Part shown: positions 18,101 through 30,400 of the stretch, piece after piece
Position numbering within the stretch: position 1 is the first letter of the stretch
How the letters are laid out: each line of letters begins with the position of its first letter
Source of the DNA: Patagioenas fasciata
Taxonomy: Eukaryota; Chordata; Aves; Columbiformes; Columbidae
DNA: 64,000 nucleotides
Reading direction: 5' to 3'
Assembly: GCF_037038585.1 (NCBI RefSeq)
Contig: NC_092525.1
Span: 21,534,867-21,598,866 of the forward strand
The notes under the pieces: generated by a model
Told to the model about the DNA's origin: nothing
Databases searched by the model: none
What the model saw: the letters and a program-made list of their open reading frames with translations, nothing else
Program-made: the position numbers and the translations under genes

Positions 18101-21100
18101 ACTTTTTTGCTTCTTAGGTTCTTTCTATCAGAACTGTTAGTTGTTAAGATAAAAATGGTGTTAGGTCTTCTTTAACTCCAAAGAAACAACTTATCAGTCA
18201 ATTTCTCTGAAGCTCTTACTAACTCTGCAGCCCCATTCAGAGTGGGCTTAGGGATGTCTGCAGTCAGTTGTCTTCTTTCTTTTTCTGTTACATGGCTGCT
18301 TTTAGTCTGTGTGAACTCACTCTTTGTTAGGGATTGCTTTTGAATGGATAACTACATTTTGTAAAAAAATCCATTAGACTTTGCATTTACTAAAACATTT
18401 TCCTTTTTTTCTAGTTTTTAGCCTTACAAGACTTGATGTTACTTTCCCAGTATTCTCCTATTCGACGACAGGAAGTCTTTAGCCTTAGTCAACCAGGTAA
18501 CTATAGAAACTACCTTGTCTTGATTTTTTTTTTTTTTTAAAGTGTTAATCAAATGCTTTTACAAGTTATTTAATGCTCTGATGCATGCTACATAAGCCAG
18601 AAGGCCTCATAAGTGAAAGTATCCCTATGATGCCTTTTCCAAGAGGATGCTTGATTATCTATATTTATATAGTTTAATCTACTAAATTTAACAAATTCTG
18701 GTGCCTGTTGTTTGATTTAAATGGCAGCCATGAGGACACATAGGTCTTGGAGTACTGAAAGCAGGGTCCTCTTGACACCACCAGTCAAATAGTCACAACT
18801 GAATAATCCAACAGATGGGTTTGAAAACCTGATGTTCTGATGTGAGGTGAAATCAAGCATAAATAGTGAGTCACCACTAGAGCTGTGAAAGCAAACAGTG
18901 GCTCTAATTTCAATTAGCATTCAAGGCTCTTGCTATAAACAAAGATATGGCAGAGAAAGTAAATTAAAACTGCTTAAAAGCCTCCAAGAACTTTTTGTTA
19001 CACATCATCAGGAATTCTAGTGTTTGTACTACTTCAAAACTGTTTACTGTCACCATTGATATTACTTTTCTCATTTTAGTTGCTCAGGGATTTCAGATTT
19101 GCTGGGCTGAACTGTCTGTTTTTCTTACTTGCTTAGCAAGTTTCACCAAAGCCTTTTTAGAGTTATCCATTGACAGAAGGATAGAATCTGTCCATGTTTT
19201 CATCTTCCTTACAGTACAAATAAACTGTCACGGTGCAAATACACTGTATGTATTTTTAGAAATTAAGTGGTACTATAATTTTTGAAGCTTATACTGAGAC
19301 CACATGGGCACTGTCAGAATAGATACAAGAGTGAGCAGCTGGGTTGTACGTACGTACTACATTTCCTTTTTGTTTGCATATTGCTAGGTGGGCACCCGCA
19401 CAACTGGACTGCGATATCAAGGGAGTGTTTGAGTCTTCTGAGCGATCTGACCCAGAGGCTGATGGCACAGCAGGAAGCTGCAGCAGCAAACGGGAGAGCA
19501 AAGCAGCCCACAGGAGAGCTGAAAGTAGCTCCACAGACTCCAGGTATGCAAGGAAATGCTCGTAATAGTTTGTGAACCATGAAAGTGCCGATACATTACA
19601 CAGGCACGTTAGTCTCAATTAAGCTGTATGAGGAAAATGAGTCACAGGGTTTTCTGTGAATAAAAACATCTCTCTCCCAGTTTCATTTTAGGTATTCTTG
19701 TTGAAATAATCCCGAAGTAACTAGAAAAATTGGAAAGATCATGTTTACTTGGTTTGTTTACTTTGCATGATGTTATGTTTGATACAATGTTTTTTCCACA
19801 CTTGCATGAATTAAGTCTAATTATTACAGTATTAGTAAGTGGTTGAACCTAGTTACAGGGAGAATGTAAGTCTTGCCAAGAGATACTTTGTAATTCATGT
19901 AGTTGCTCTTATGATTAGTTGAAGATGGTAAAGTTATTGTTTTGTTGGTGTGGGGACATCAAATATGTTTGTGTGATTTGCTCCTATCACAGTAGAATAA
20001 GAAAAGCCGATCTGACTCTTGAGCTGTGTGCAGCCTGCAAGCATTTCAGGTGTTTTACACACCAGACTTGGGCATCATTCCTGACCGCAGTGCTGCCCTG
20101 GCATATGAGGTGCCAGGTAATGGAACCCCCTAGCAGCCAGTGCCCAGGATACAAGTGTCCTGGGAACAGCAGGGGACTGTTCGTACATCAGAGGTGAATT
20201 TCTTCTAGTGCTGCAGCTCCTTGAATTTTGCGACTGTTATGTCTTGTCTTACATACCCAGCAGGACCAGAAAGAATCACCATTCTTCTGTCATTAGACTT
20301 TTTTCTAGTACTTTATCTGAAAAGCACACTTTATGTAGATATATATCAGGGTGTAGTAATGCTAGCTAGCAAAAGGAGAAAAATAAATCCACAGGCATCC
20401 TTCTTATCACTTGCTGTTCTTAAACTGATGAACTTTTAAAACACTCCATGCTCATGCTGATGTTTACTTCTTTGCAAGACCACAGTGGAAACAATGTCTT
20501 TTATTAAAAGCTCTAATGACAGAGAGGTTGTTGAAACAGCAGTCAAATAACAAACCCCTCTCTTATTTCATGGGTGCTATACTATTTGTCTTCATGCAGT
20601 GTGTTCTTTGTCCTTAGGAGGCGCTGTGACAGAAGATGTGCCTTTCCAGTCACAGAGGTCTAATATCCTTCCCAGAGCCTCCATGTCTTCACTGGTTAAA
20701 TCATCTGTAATGCATTTAAAGACATCGCCTGGGTCTGATGTTGGTTCACCTTTCAGCTCACCTGCTTTAAATTGCAAGACGGGAATGTTGGATGTAAACT
20801 CTCCTTGGCATGGATCAGTCCAAAGTCCTCACCTCAGGAGAGGGGGACCAAAGCTGTGGACCTTGGGTTCAGGTAGAGATTTTCCCCCAGCACTGGTTTT
20901 AGCCTTGTAGTCCTGAGTGTAGTAGCTGTTTCAACAGAAATCTGTATCTTGAGGATTGAAGTGCCAGCAACCAGAGTTTTCCTGAAGATATTGTATTTCT
21001 CTTGTAGAGCTGCAAATGAATGGTTCCCACCATGAATCCTTCCCAATGCTCTCTGCTGCAAGAACTGGCAGTAAGGTGGTACAGCCAAGCTTTGTTTACA

Positions 21101-24100
21101 CGTGGCTTCAGAACAAGCAAGAACAGGTAGAGTACAAGTTGCAGTACAGATAGGTGTTCTCACTTCTGAAAGAACTTACCGTTTTTGGTAATTAATACTT
21201 CCTTCTCCAATTAGCTTACATAACAAAAATCCTTCCCCCCAGGCCCCAATCCCTTTACACTGTGGGAAGGGTTGAGGAGGGCCAACTGTGCATACCTTCA
21301 GATAAATACCGATTATATGTAATCTTTTGTTTCTTTCCAGATAAAAAACTTCTTGTCAAAACGAGCGTTGATAATGTATTTCTTCAGCAAGGTAATCCTG
21401 ATCTTATATTTTGTGACTGAGCGACATGGACTATAAATGCATTAGCATATGGGTTTTGCTGTGACACTATATACCTTTTGCATATAGTAACGGTTCTAAA
21501 ACCTTTCTTTTAATCTAAGGTTTTCCATAAGTGCAACATTGTACAAACTGTGAGTTTCATAGAGGATTATCCCATACCTGCATAAAAAAGAATAATACTA
21601 CTACTTTAAACTCGCCTGATTATAAACTGTTTTTTGTTTAAAGTGTCATATACTAGTAAAATGAAACTGAGAACTTAAATGCAATTGTCTTAGTATAGTA
21701 ACTGCAAGATAGCACAGCTTCTAGTTCATTTTATAATTCAGTTAACTGCTTTTTGTTAGGCCACTGTACCAAATAAATTCTTTATAGTTTTCCTTTGTGG
21801 GAGAAGCAGCAGCTAGAATGTTGGGAATTTCTCCTTATGAAATACTGGTGATACTTCATGTTACTACTACTTTCCAAGTGAACTTGAAGACTTAAACTAA
21901 ATTTGCATAGTTTTTACACAGAAAAACAACTGGGTATTTCTTTTAGCATAATTGAACAATAACTCAGTTACATTTTACAGAAGCATCCCCCTCTACTTTA
22001 GGTCTTTGGTTTTCAGGGGTTTAAATGTTTCCTGCAAGTAGAGATCATATTTTTATGTGCAGATATTTTCTCTGTATGCGATAATGGCTTATGCTGCAAC
22101 TTACAGCAGTGTTTTCTGATCAGTTATAGTCTGGAACAGAGACTGAGGCAAGCAAGATCATGAAATAGGCGTAGGGGAATTGTGTTGTTCATTTAGCCCT
22201 TGAAAGCTAGTTATCAGCTAATATACTATATTTTCTTCAAGTCCTAACCGTAGCTATAGCTTTGTGGGCAGTTCCTGTCCAAAAAGAATTTTAGTTTCTT
22301 AAAAGATCAGATTTTTCTGGGCATTGCCTGAGATCTGTCAGCCTCAAAGGTGTTTTTGGAGGGAAGGGATATGACCCTGTCAAATGTGTGATACCGTAAT
22401 TGAAACCTGCAGTTTTGGTGATATTATTTATAAAGTGAACTTGGAATGCTTTGATTTCTTCTCAGCATCCAGAAGCCTCCATCCAAGCTGTCTTCTCTGA
22501 TGCCCAAATGCACATCTGGGCTTTGGAAGGTGAGCAGTTTCTATTCCCAGGTGATCCGCTCTGGCTCATGAAACTACAACTAAAAGGATCCAATTCCAGG
22601 TTTCTGGGGCTCTGTCCTTTATAAATGTAATGGAAGAAAAATCTTTTAATCTATTTTGACAAAAACCTGACTGCATTTCAGATACCAACATGCATAAAGG
22701 TCTAATACACTCATTAGTTTTGAGATTCCATGTGAGATCTCTTGGTTTATGTTCTGCAGACATTTGGTAGAGATTCCTAAACCTGATTTCTGTTGCTTCT
22801 CTCCCACATGTATCACTTTTACATTTTTTTATTTTTCAGTAATAGATTTATGATGTCTCTTCAGAACAGTTTTTCTGACTAAAAGCTCTGAGTCCTTCTT
22901 TGTTAATCACAAAGAGTTGAGGGAAGAAGGCACTCAAGTAGGAACTTAAAATAAATGGAAAAAGGTGGTCTGCAGAGAACTAAAAGAATGATGACAGTAT
23001 GTGGTTGTGCTACAGGATTTTCTTGTTTGTTTCAAAGTCATGAGCAAATACCAGTGTTGGTAGAACCTTTTATTAGATTTGTCTGTGCAAAAGGTCATCT
23101 TTCTTCCTAGATTATATGTTTTATGGGCAGATATGCCAGGCTGTGTCAGATTGAAGGGGATGTGTTGGGATGTACAGAATCAGGAGAGGGGATTCACAAT
23201 TTACAGAAAAGCAAAAGATACCATTTGTGTTTTAACTGAGGGCAGAGGGCTAGGCTGTAATTTTTTGAAAGATGGTAAACAAGTAATCTGAGAAGGCCTT
23301 CAAAACTAAACTAAAGTTTCCTGCAAAAGTAGAACTGTCCTCATAAAAGCTGAACAAAGTTAAGTGATCTGGAAATATTTGTGTATGACCAGAAGAATTG
23401 TGAAATAGGTCTTGTCTTTTGGTTGATGTCAGGTACACCTCTGATCAGAGCAGTGGAAAAAGTGGTTTATATGTGATCTCTCTTGCCTTACCAACCTCAA
23501 ACTATTGTACATCTGACAAACCAGTGACTGGTTTAGTCCTAAAGCAAGCCAAAGCTGAGGTCACTGCCTGCAGCAAGTCCTGAACAATTCTACCACACTA
23601 GTAGAATGTTCAGGCAAAACCATGATCTTTGTTAACACTTCAGAAGTTGAGAATTCAGTAATTACAGCAACCTTTTTTTTTTTTTTTAAAGGTCTGTCGC
23701 ACTTGGTAGCAGCCTCCTTTACTGAAGACCACTTTGGAGTTGTCCAAACCGCCCTACCAGCTATCCTCAATACTTTACTGACTCTTCAGGAGGTAAAAAC
23801 TGTTAAATTTTCCTTACTGCAGAACAACTTTAAGAGAAGAGGAGGAGTTTTGTTCGTGTTGTGTTTTGACCTTGCTGACTAGTCAAAACATTCAAGCTTC
23901 TACACTGTACATGGCTTCTCCTCTGCAGTTAATCTAAATAAAACAGTTGCCACTATGTGAGTTAAGAAAAAGCAAATAAAAACCGAGTTAGGTTTTTAAA
24001 ATGTAGGAGTAGAAAGCATGGTTTTAATTGAATGCTTAATTAAAAAAAAAAGGTACTATGTGCTCAGTTAAAAGACCTTATTTCAGGGATGCAGCAATTA

Positions 24101-25836
24101 TAATACTGTATTTTATGCGTAGTTAGTACTTAATATTTATTTGGCTGTACACAATTCCTAATGCAACCTGGAGCACTTGAAGTTATTGCAAGTTACAGGC
24201 GATGTTATCTGTGTGGTGTTTGTCTCCGAAGACATCACTCTCAAATTACTGATGTTTGTGTAATATGGATTATTTTTTTTTAAATCCAGATTTGTTTCCA
24301 ATGCTGTGCATGTCCTATTGCCATAATCATTTTACACTGCCTTAATGGAGATTCTTGGAAAGAATTTAGAGGTTATTAAAGTTCTTAATTGGAAGTTATC
24401 TATTCCAATAACAGGCACCAGGTGGGGGAGGAAGAAAAATGAAACGATACCCTCGGGACAGAATTGTATTCCTGCTGCAGTGTGTGCTGTGCTTAGCATC
24501 TAAGACTCATTAACAGAGAATCTTGTTTCACAGAACTTGGTTCTGTGTTCAGTTGATGGCCAGGAAATGCAAGGTTAAGCTCAGTTACCAAAACGTTTTT
24601 GTGCGTCTTGTTGGCGTTTCTGAACTTGCACTTTCTTTTTGCTTTATTTGACATAAACATGTTGCTAGTTACACTATATAATAATTGAACAAATGAAACA
24701 AGTTCATTTATGTTTCTCCTCAATCAGGTTGTAGACAGACATTTCAAACTGCCTCATGTTTCTAGCAAACCCCCCAGAATTTCGGGAAGTCTGGTGGACA
24801 CATCCTACAAAACGCTGCGATTTGCACTTAGAGCATCTCTGAAAACAGCACTGTACCGGATAACTACTGTCTTTGGAGAACACTTAAAGTAAGAACTTTT
24901 TCATGATTGATTGCTTGCTAAAATTAGTTTTGATTAACGTCATTGTAGGACCTGCGAAAAAGGAAGTTTGTGCAAAAATCCCTTCAGGTTTTTATAATAC
25001 TAACATGGTATCTTAGTATTATTTGATTTGTGGAACCTTAAAAAAATCCTTGTGTAGATATATGGTCCCCCTTAGAAACTTATTATTCTTAGATTTCTGA
25101 GCAATTTTTCTTAGTGACTTTTCATGAACTCTTAAGCAGTCCCTGAATAGCCCTTGTTTAATAAATCTTAGCTGTTGAAAAGAAAGTAAATCAACTAGAG
25201 ACAATTGTCTGTTCTGTAGGGAGAGAATGCTGAGAATCCTATGAAGACTCCAAATAATCAAATTCCCTCGCTGCTTGGTTGTCTGGTGGCTTTTGCTCAG
25301 CCACTGCCGCAGCAAGCAGACTTTCATACTTGGCCTCTGAATATGTGGGACTGAAACTTCCTGCAGTATCAGCCCATCTCTCTCGGTGGAGATGAAATGT
25401 TACTCAGTTTGAAAGTGCTGCTTATAAGGAGAGAGCCTTTTGAGAGATTCTTTCTTACCTAAGTCAGTCTTGCAAGTTAAACAATTGCTTGTGTGTGTTT
25501 AAAGGTAAGGAAATAAACCAGGTTCCTTGAGACTGGTGTCTTTTAGTAAGTAGTAGAAGCTGTTGAGGGTAAGAACTGACAGTTTTAAGAGTTAATATAC
25601 TTTTTTTTGTCTTTTTCTTGAAATATAGGTTTTTCATACAGCTGGGTTTTCTAAAATTTAGTTTCAGTGCAATTGTTGATTTCAATATATACTTAATTTT
25701 CGCATGAGGCTTTATTTTTGTGGTGTATTGCATTTAATGTAAAATCTTATGTTCTGCATTTGTTGTTTTTAGTGCAGTGCAAGTGTCTGCAGAACATAAG
25801 AAAAGACTTCAGCAATTCTTGGAATACAAAGAATAA
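9145..25836 (+). CDS. NDC1: NDC1 transmembrane nucleoporin (whole gene, 18 coding exons)
   Basis: NDC1 (TMEM48) is a pore-membrane protein needed to insert and anchor nuclear pore complexes, contacting the NUP35/NUP155 side and ALADIN. The coding exons (45, 121, 102, 175, 139, 109, 52, 133, 93, 82, 156, 255, 119, 51, 64, 101, 161 and 64 nt; each listed separately) sum to 2022 nt: 673 residues plus stop, versus 674 in human by memory. Every junction closes in frame and has GT-AG ends. The N-terminal half (to about residue 290) carries six hydrophobic segments, with blocks such as [17 protein letters not shown] and [15 protein letters not shown]. The C-terminal soluble half has [49 protein letters not shown] and [21 protein letters not shown] serine/proline-rich linker (about 385-515) is the least conserved part. 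The start ATG has a strong context (GGCCATGG). Introns contain no other gene. Confidence 0.97.
9269..9389 (+). CDS. NDC1: NDC1 coding exon 2
   Basis: [20 protein letters not shown] through FHPLRWIS: first membrane segment. Acceptor CCCGCAG, donor A|GTAGGT, phase 1. Confidence 0.96.
9390..10564 (+). other. NDC1: NDC1 intron 2
   Basis: AT-rich; besides the short CR1 end at 9768 nothing was recognised. Confidence 0.85.
9768..9836 (+). mobile_element. CR1 LINE 3'-end remnant
   Basis: GGCTTGATGATCCTGGTGGG, then TCCCTTCCAACTCAGGA and a short TATGACTCTATGAA tail: the CR1 3' terminus on the plus strand, in NDC1 intron 2. Only about 70 bases survive. Confidence 0.85.
10565..10666 (+). CDS. NDC1: NDC1 coding exon 3
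   Basis: [19 protein letters not shown] through FNAEFYA: second membrane segment. Acceptor TTTTAG, donor G|GTGAGT. Confidence 0.96.
10998..11172 (+). CDS. NDC1: NDC1 coding exon 4
   Basis: [20 protein letters not shown] through [10 protein letters not shown], ending in phase 2. The block is nearly identical to human, with the third membrane segment ([14 protein letters not shown]). Confidence 0.96.
11680..11818 (+). CDS. NDC1: NDC1 coding exon 5
   Basis: [20 protein letters not shown] through NYLPFPIIQ: fourth membrane segment. Acceptor TTTTAG, donor CAG|GTAAGT. Confidence 0.96.
11819..13149 (+). other. NDC1: NDC1 intron 5
   Basis: AT-rich unique-looking sequence with T-runs; no RNA gene or repeat recognised. 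Confidence 0.85.
13150..13258 (+). CDS. NDC1: NDC1 coding exon 6
   Basis: [20 protein letters not shown] through CATYYFF: fifth membrane segment. Donor G|GTAAGG, phase 1. Confidence 0.96.
13259..14489 (+). other. NDC1: NDC1 intron 6
   Basis: No gene seen. It ends in a strong polypyrimidine tract before exon 7. Minus-strand open frames here (up to 99 codons) match nothing and show no coding character. Confidence 0.85.
14490..14541 (+). CDS. NDC1: NDC1 coding exon 7
   Basis: [17 protein letters not shown], a 52-nt exon between acceptor CCTCTAG and donor AG|GTGGGT. The frame would continue into the intron to about 14610, but exon 8 resumes the family sequence in phase. Confidence 0.94.
15109..15241 (+). 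CDS. NDC1: NDC1 coding exon 8
   Basis: [20 protein letters not shown] through RIYATE: sixth membrane segment. Acceptor TTTGCAG, donor GAG|GTTAGT. Confidence 0.96.
15242..17033 (+). other. NDC1: NDC1 intron 8 (longest intron)
   Basis: 1.8 kb of AT-rich DNA; no repeats, RNA genes or extra exons recognised. Confidence 0.85.
17034..17126 (+). CDS. NDC1: NDC1 coding exon 9
   Basis: 31 residues, [20 protein letters not shown] to LIIK: start of the soluble half. Phase 0 at both ends, so skipping would keep frame. Confidence 0.95.
17127..18414 (+). other. NDC1: NDC1 intron 9
   Basis: AT-rich; nothing recognised apart from the T-rich acceptor tract at the 3' end. Confidence 0.85.
18415..18496 (+). 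CDS. NDC1: NDC1 coding exon 10
   Basis: [20 protein letters not shown] to LSQP; acceptor TTTTTTTCTAG, donor G|GTAACT. Confidence 0.96.
19388..19543 (+). CDS. NDC1: NDC1 coding exon 11
   Basis: [20 protein letters not shown], then an alanine- and glutamine-rich helix ([12 protein letters not shown]) leading into the variable linker. Acceptor TTGCTAG, donor G|GTATGC. Confidence 0.95.
20618..20872 (+). CDS. NDC1: NDC1 coding exon 12
   Basis: Largest exon, residues 403-487. Ser/Pro-rich linker matched to human by [27 protein letters not shown] and [12 protein letters not shown]. Acceptor TCCTTAG, donor G|GTAGAG. Confidence 0.93.
21008..21126 (+). CDS. NDC1: NDC1 coding exon 13
   Basis: Poorly conserved start, then [14 protein letters not shown] (human PSVIYSWIQNKREQ). 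Acceptor CTTGTAG, donor CAG|GTAGAG. Intron 12 before it is only 135 bases. Confidence 0.93.
21341..21391 (+). CDS. NDC1: NDC1 coding exon 14
   Basis: 17 residues, [17 protein letters not shown], nearly identical to human. Acceptor TTTCCAG, donor AAG|GTAATC. Confidence 0.96.
22466..22529 (+). CDS. NDC1: NDC1 coding exon 15
   Basis: [20 protein letters not shown] ending in LE; matches human residue for residue as recalled. Acceptor TTCTCAG, donor G|GTGAGC. Confidence 0.97.
23692..23792 (+). CDS. NDC1: NDC1 coding exon 16
   Basis: [20 protein letters not shown] to TLLTLQE. The acceptor is a long T tract followed by AAAG, a non-CAG acceptor; donor GAG|GTAAAA. Confidence 0.95.
24728..24888 (+). 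CDS. NDC1: NDC1 coding exon 17
   Basis: [20 protein letters not shown] through TVFGEHL, strongly conserved C-terminal block. Acceptor CAATCAG, donor AA|GTAAGA, phase 2. Confidence 0.96.
25773..25836 (+). CDS. NDC1: NDC1 terminal coding exon 18
   Basis: [20 protein letters not shown], then E and TAA at 25834-25836 (human ends QQFLEFKE). Acceptor TTTTTAG. Confidence 0.96.
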
Positions 25837-26330
25837 CAGATTTTGATGGAGCTACATTTGTTTTTTTCAACACTTCTGGTAAGAAGAGAGTGGGAGTAGT
25901 GAGCCTTTTTATCTTGGCTTTTTGGAAAAGCATATGGAACTACAAGTCACAGAACAAAACTCTTAGAGCTGTAGAAGGGCTCTTCTGGGTTTGGATATTC
26001 TTTTGTATAATAAAACTTTTCTAAAAATTCATCTTGCATTCCTTTAATATCATTTACCAATGAGAAAATGTCAGTTCTTATTTTCCATAAGACTGTGGTA
26101 TTTGAGATTATCAGAGTTATTTTGCCACTCAGATCCTTCACTGTTTTTTACTATCTATTCCTTTCCTACCCTTTTCTGTTAAAGGGCCGAGTAGAGATTT
26201 CCGTAGATACTTAGTGTGCCTCGGTGTTTCATAAATTTAATTGATAACACTTTAAGTGCAGATGAAGTGAGTGCTTTAAAAGTAGGAAACAGATGTGCCC
26301 AGGAATAAAACATGCTATTCTTCTGTACGA
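25837..26330 (+). promoter_or_regulatory. NDC1: NDC1 3' UTR with candidate poly(A) signals
   Basis: AATAAA occurs at 26009-26014 and again at 26304-26309. Which is used, or whether a more distal site serves, cannot be decided from sequence. Confidence 0.55.
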
Positions 26331-27429
26331 TGGAGATGTTCCTTCAGAGTGAAATGGGTGTGCAGAAAGGCATTTTTAAGGCACAAAAACTGCTTGAAAA
26401 GCCCAGCAGCTTGGGTTTTATCTTTAAGGTGACCTAGGAAACTAAGTTCTGATCTACGCTGAAGCATACAGGAAACACTACTGCATTTGATAAAACTCCA
26501 GGTTACGGGATTGTGAATTAAAGTTTATGTCAACAGCTTTCTGTTAAGGGGGATAGGAAGGATGTTTGCAGTATATCCAGCTCTTTAATATACATTATGG
26601 GTAGCTTCTGGTGGAAAACATGACTTTTTAAAAGCATTTTTTTAAGCTTTTTATCTGGAAGTAAACCTTTCCAAATTTTTTTAAAATTAACTACTGAATT
26701 TTTAAACTAGCTCCAATTATTGTGATATCTACACTAGAAAACATGTTTGAAGAGCTTAGATGTAGCTGCAGTACCTTACTGTAATTGCCTCGCAAATGAA
26801 TTTAGTATGTTAAGGGGTTACAAAATGTAGAGAATATTCTTTCCTTTCTCTTCAGTGCTGTTAGTCCTATGGGATTTTGGTTGGTTTTTTTTTGCTAGGA
26901 GACCTAAGATCTGAGGATGGTCATGGTGTCAGTTATGTTGGTGTGAAGAAATGATCAGCTGATAGTGGGTGGTTGTGTAGTAATAATTCTTAGGGGGCCT
27001 GTAAGGTTTGGGTAAAAGCAACTCCCAAACCTACAATGAGACCTGCCCATTGCTTTCCTCAGTACAAAAGACGCATAGTTGTCGTGTAACGCGAGCATTG
27101 CAAATGTTAGATGTGATAGCAGAAATTAGAACTCTATTGTTCCTTTTGCATTGAGGTGGCTTACAGCAAATGCCTTTCATTATATTTAAAGGTTAAGCAC
27201 AAAGTCTTTTAAAGTTTCCCCGGCTTAACTTCTACCACAGGTTTGACTGTTATGTCAAAGCCCCGTGTCTGTCTGGCTTACTGAATAATTTAATTTGCTT
27301 GTTTTCTGGTATTGCAACATGCACCTGGAGTTAAAATGGTGCTTTAGCTGGTATCTTGGGTGTAACTGTCAGCGCAAATGCTTCAGCTGAAGTTTCAAAT
27401 ACTTTTTTCATGCATTTCAACAGGTGCAG

Positions 27430-27466
27430 AATATATATATATATGTATATATATATGTATATATTT
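27430..27466. repeat. (TA)n/(TATG)n microsatellite
   Basis: ATATATATATATATG units repeated with TG interruptions over about 37 bases. Confidence 0.9.
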
Positions 27467-30400
27467 ACTGCACTGGTATTTTCTGCAACTATAAGCTGTA
27501 AGTTGTAATAGTGTTGTGGCTGTCAGCAGCAGGCATAAATGTGACTTCTTTTTGATGCCAAAGTGCTTGAGGTCTGTCCTTGTGTTGCAGTGGAGATTTG
27601 CACGCGACATCTGCTAATGTGCCTGTGATGCACAGCATTCTGTGTATGACTGAAGAGCTTTCAAAAGCTGATTGCTTTGTGATTTCTTTAAAAGCTCCAA
27701 TTCTTAGAGCTGTCGACCTTTTTATTTTTTTTTTAAACCTTTACTTAAAAATGCATCTTTAACAGTATCTCACACTTATGAATATAAGTGTACAAGAATA
27801 TAAAGTGTACATTGGGTGCCTTCTGGAGATGCAGTAACTGGCTCACACAACTCAAACAGTTATAACATCTTATTCTAGTTTTGGCTTTGGGAATAATTAT
27901 ATTCCTCTGGCAAACTGTGCTGGTGTTTCAAGTCCTTTTATATACTTCTGTCTTAACATAAAAATAATCAGTCTGTGAAGCTTCTTTGAGGTATGGGAAG
28001 AGTCTCTCTTTCTTTTCTGCATTCTGGGTAGTAAGGAAAAAAATAAAGCCTTTTTACAGTTGGTTTCTATGTAACTGCAGTTCATTTGGATCCCTCAAGC
28101 CTGATAACATTTCTCATCTGTTTAATCTCAAAGCTGAGCTGCGTCTTGCTGGATTGCATAACAAATGCACAAGTGAAACCGATAGCATTTGGTTTGATGG
28201 CTGTTCTGGTAAACTCGTGAACTACCTGCTTCTCCCTCCAGGTTAGCTGTAGACAAGAGTATCTGAAATTATTTCCCCGGCAGCTGTGGAGAGAGTACGT
28301 AGTTGATTGTTCAGATATGTTTTCCTGTTACAATGGACTAATAAAATAGAGGCTTTAGCTCCTAAACAGCCCCTTATAAATCTGGAAAGAAGCCTGTCCT
28401 GCTGTATGTTCTGCAATACAAATTTGGAAATTCAGACTGTAGGTAGACAAATGCAGTGGCCCTAGTCCTTGAAACGATTGTATGCTGCTGTCTCTGAGGG
28501 AGCTGGGCAGGACTTGCTCACGCAACAGAAGCACTTTGCCTCTTTGGAGAATTGTCCTGATGCCAACTACAGCTCATGGCCTGAATGCACCCTTGAAATG
28601 AAGTGGTTTCGATTCTGTTGCTGCTTGCTTTGAACAGAGGCTGTATTGTATGTGCTGTGCTCGGTGTCTTAAGGCCCTAAGCAGCCATCTTCCCACCTCC
28701 TGAGACACACGTGTGGCTCCGAGGACAAGGTGAGCACCCCTGTGGATCTGTCCGCCTGCAGCTATGGAAACATTGGTCCCTTCCTGATTAATTTGCTGGT
28801 TCCTGTTCACTTCCAGGCAAGTCGTGCAGTCTGTGGGCTGTGTGCTCACCTGACCCCTTCCAGCTGCTGGAATTGGCCATGAGCAGGATCTGCCTTGGGA
28901 GGGGAGTGTGTGGGGGGTTGTGGTGTGTGTGAATCCCTACAAGGTGGCCCTAGGAGCACCCTCAGCTGCGGAGGTGCTTCTCGCCATGTACAGTGCTGTC
29001 CCCTTTCCGCAGGGATGGATGGTGGCAGCTTGTGGGGCTTTGCATGTTCAGGCAGGTATTTGATAGCTGTGGGGCTTCACTGCTGAAGGCAGCCGTGCCC
29101 CCACCCCTCCCGTCACCACCCTGCCTCAAAGATGCAATAAGAAGATGAAGGTCTGGGTGGAATCATCACAGATGCTGCAAGTTAAGGACCCTCCATACTA
29201 CTCACACACCATATTTCCCATCACTGGTACTGTGTTAACATATTTACTATGTGGATCAAATGCATTTGGGGGCTAGGGACATATCTGGAGTCTGGTTTGC
29301 CAAGCTCTTGTGTTGTAAGGGGATGTTCTTGCACCAAACTATTACTTCCCCTCGCTGCAGACTCATGGTAGAGATCTGCACGTGGCCTATCATCACTGGA
29401 CAAACCTGCGGTATAAACAAACTGTGCAGCTTTCTTGCGTCTGAATAAATGGCCTGAGAGAGCAAAACCTGCACTGTACTCTTGATTTCAGAAGACAAAC
29501 AATAAACTACAGAGGATCTCACCTTTCTGCCCTTGCAAAAATGTTGGGACTACAGGAGAGCTAGTCAGTCAGGAGATAAATGAACATGGTGTCTCTGGAG
29601 CCTGCCATGAGATCAAAACACAAATTCAGGGGGGAATAGTTCGCTGGGTGGCCTGCTGGATATGCCAGATGATTCTTCTAATAGGTGGTGATGGCATAGG
29701 AGTTTTCTTTTTTTTTTTTTTCTTAATCCCTTTAAAGTGTCAGTTCCTGAAGTAGGAAGAATTTCAGAGAAATCTGTGGCCTAAGCAGCATGTGTACATG
29801 CTCATGCAATCATCAAAGGAATCAAGTGCTGAGCAAAGAGTGAGCTCTTCTGCCTCCCCTGCCCAAAGCACATAAAAAAATACAGACTTTGCCTTTTGCT
29901 TCTTGAATAACTCAACTTTTAAATCTGACTACTAAAACAATAATGCTGAGGAGGCTGTTGTATTTAACTGCATCTTGTTTGAAAAGGTACAGTGAGAGGC
30001 CTAGAGTGAATTTTGAATTGGGAGGGGGATTATATAGCTGCCTGTGAGTCAAGACTGATACAGGTGACGTGTAAGCATCATTCTCTGCTCTCGCTTAGCA
30101 AGTCCCAGTTGTGGGCTTAGTAATGTTAGGATGTTTCAGATCAAGAGACCGGTTGGGTGAATACCTTCAGGGCGAGCTTGAAGGAGCAGGTAGATGGAGC
30201 ACCAGTTTTGTAAACCGCTGGGTTCCCTGTCTGTTTACGAGCAGAGATCACTGCTCAAAGCAGGTTTGGGGAAGTGCCAGGCTGTGGACCTTTGGTGGTA
30301 CAAAGTTCTGGGTTGAGCGCAGGGCCTGGGGAAGGATTTATCAGCTACCAGGAAGAGTGTTGTAGGAAGACAAAGCCCAGGCTCATTGTTAGTGCAAGCT

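Larger units (their letters stand above)
21392..24727 (+). other. NDC1: NDC1 introns 14-16 (around exons 15 and 16)
   Basis: Introns 21392-22465, 22530-23691 and 23793-24727. AT-rich, with no repeat or RNA gene recognised. The open frames seen here, up to about 76 codons, are short and unlike any known protein. Confidence 0.8.

Noticed and set aside
27430-27466. Direct repeats as a CRISPR or satellite array
   Set aside because: Only TA/TG microsatellite units; no spaced repeats of CRISPR type anywhere in the window.
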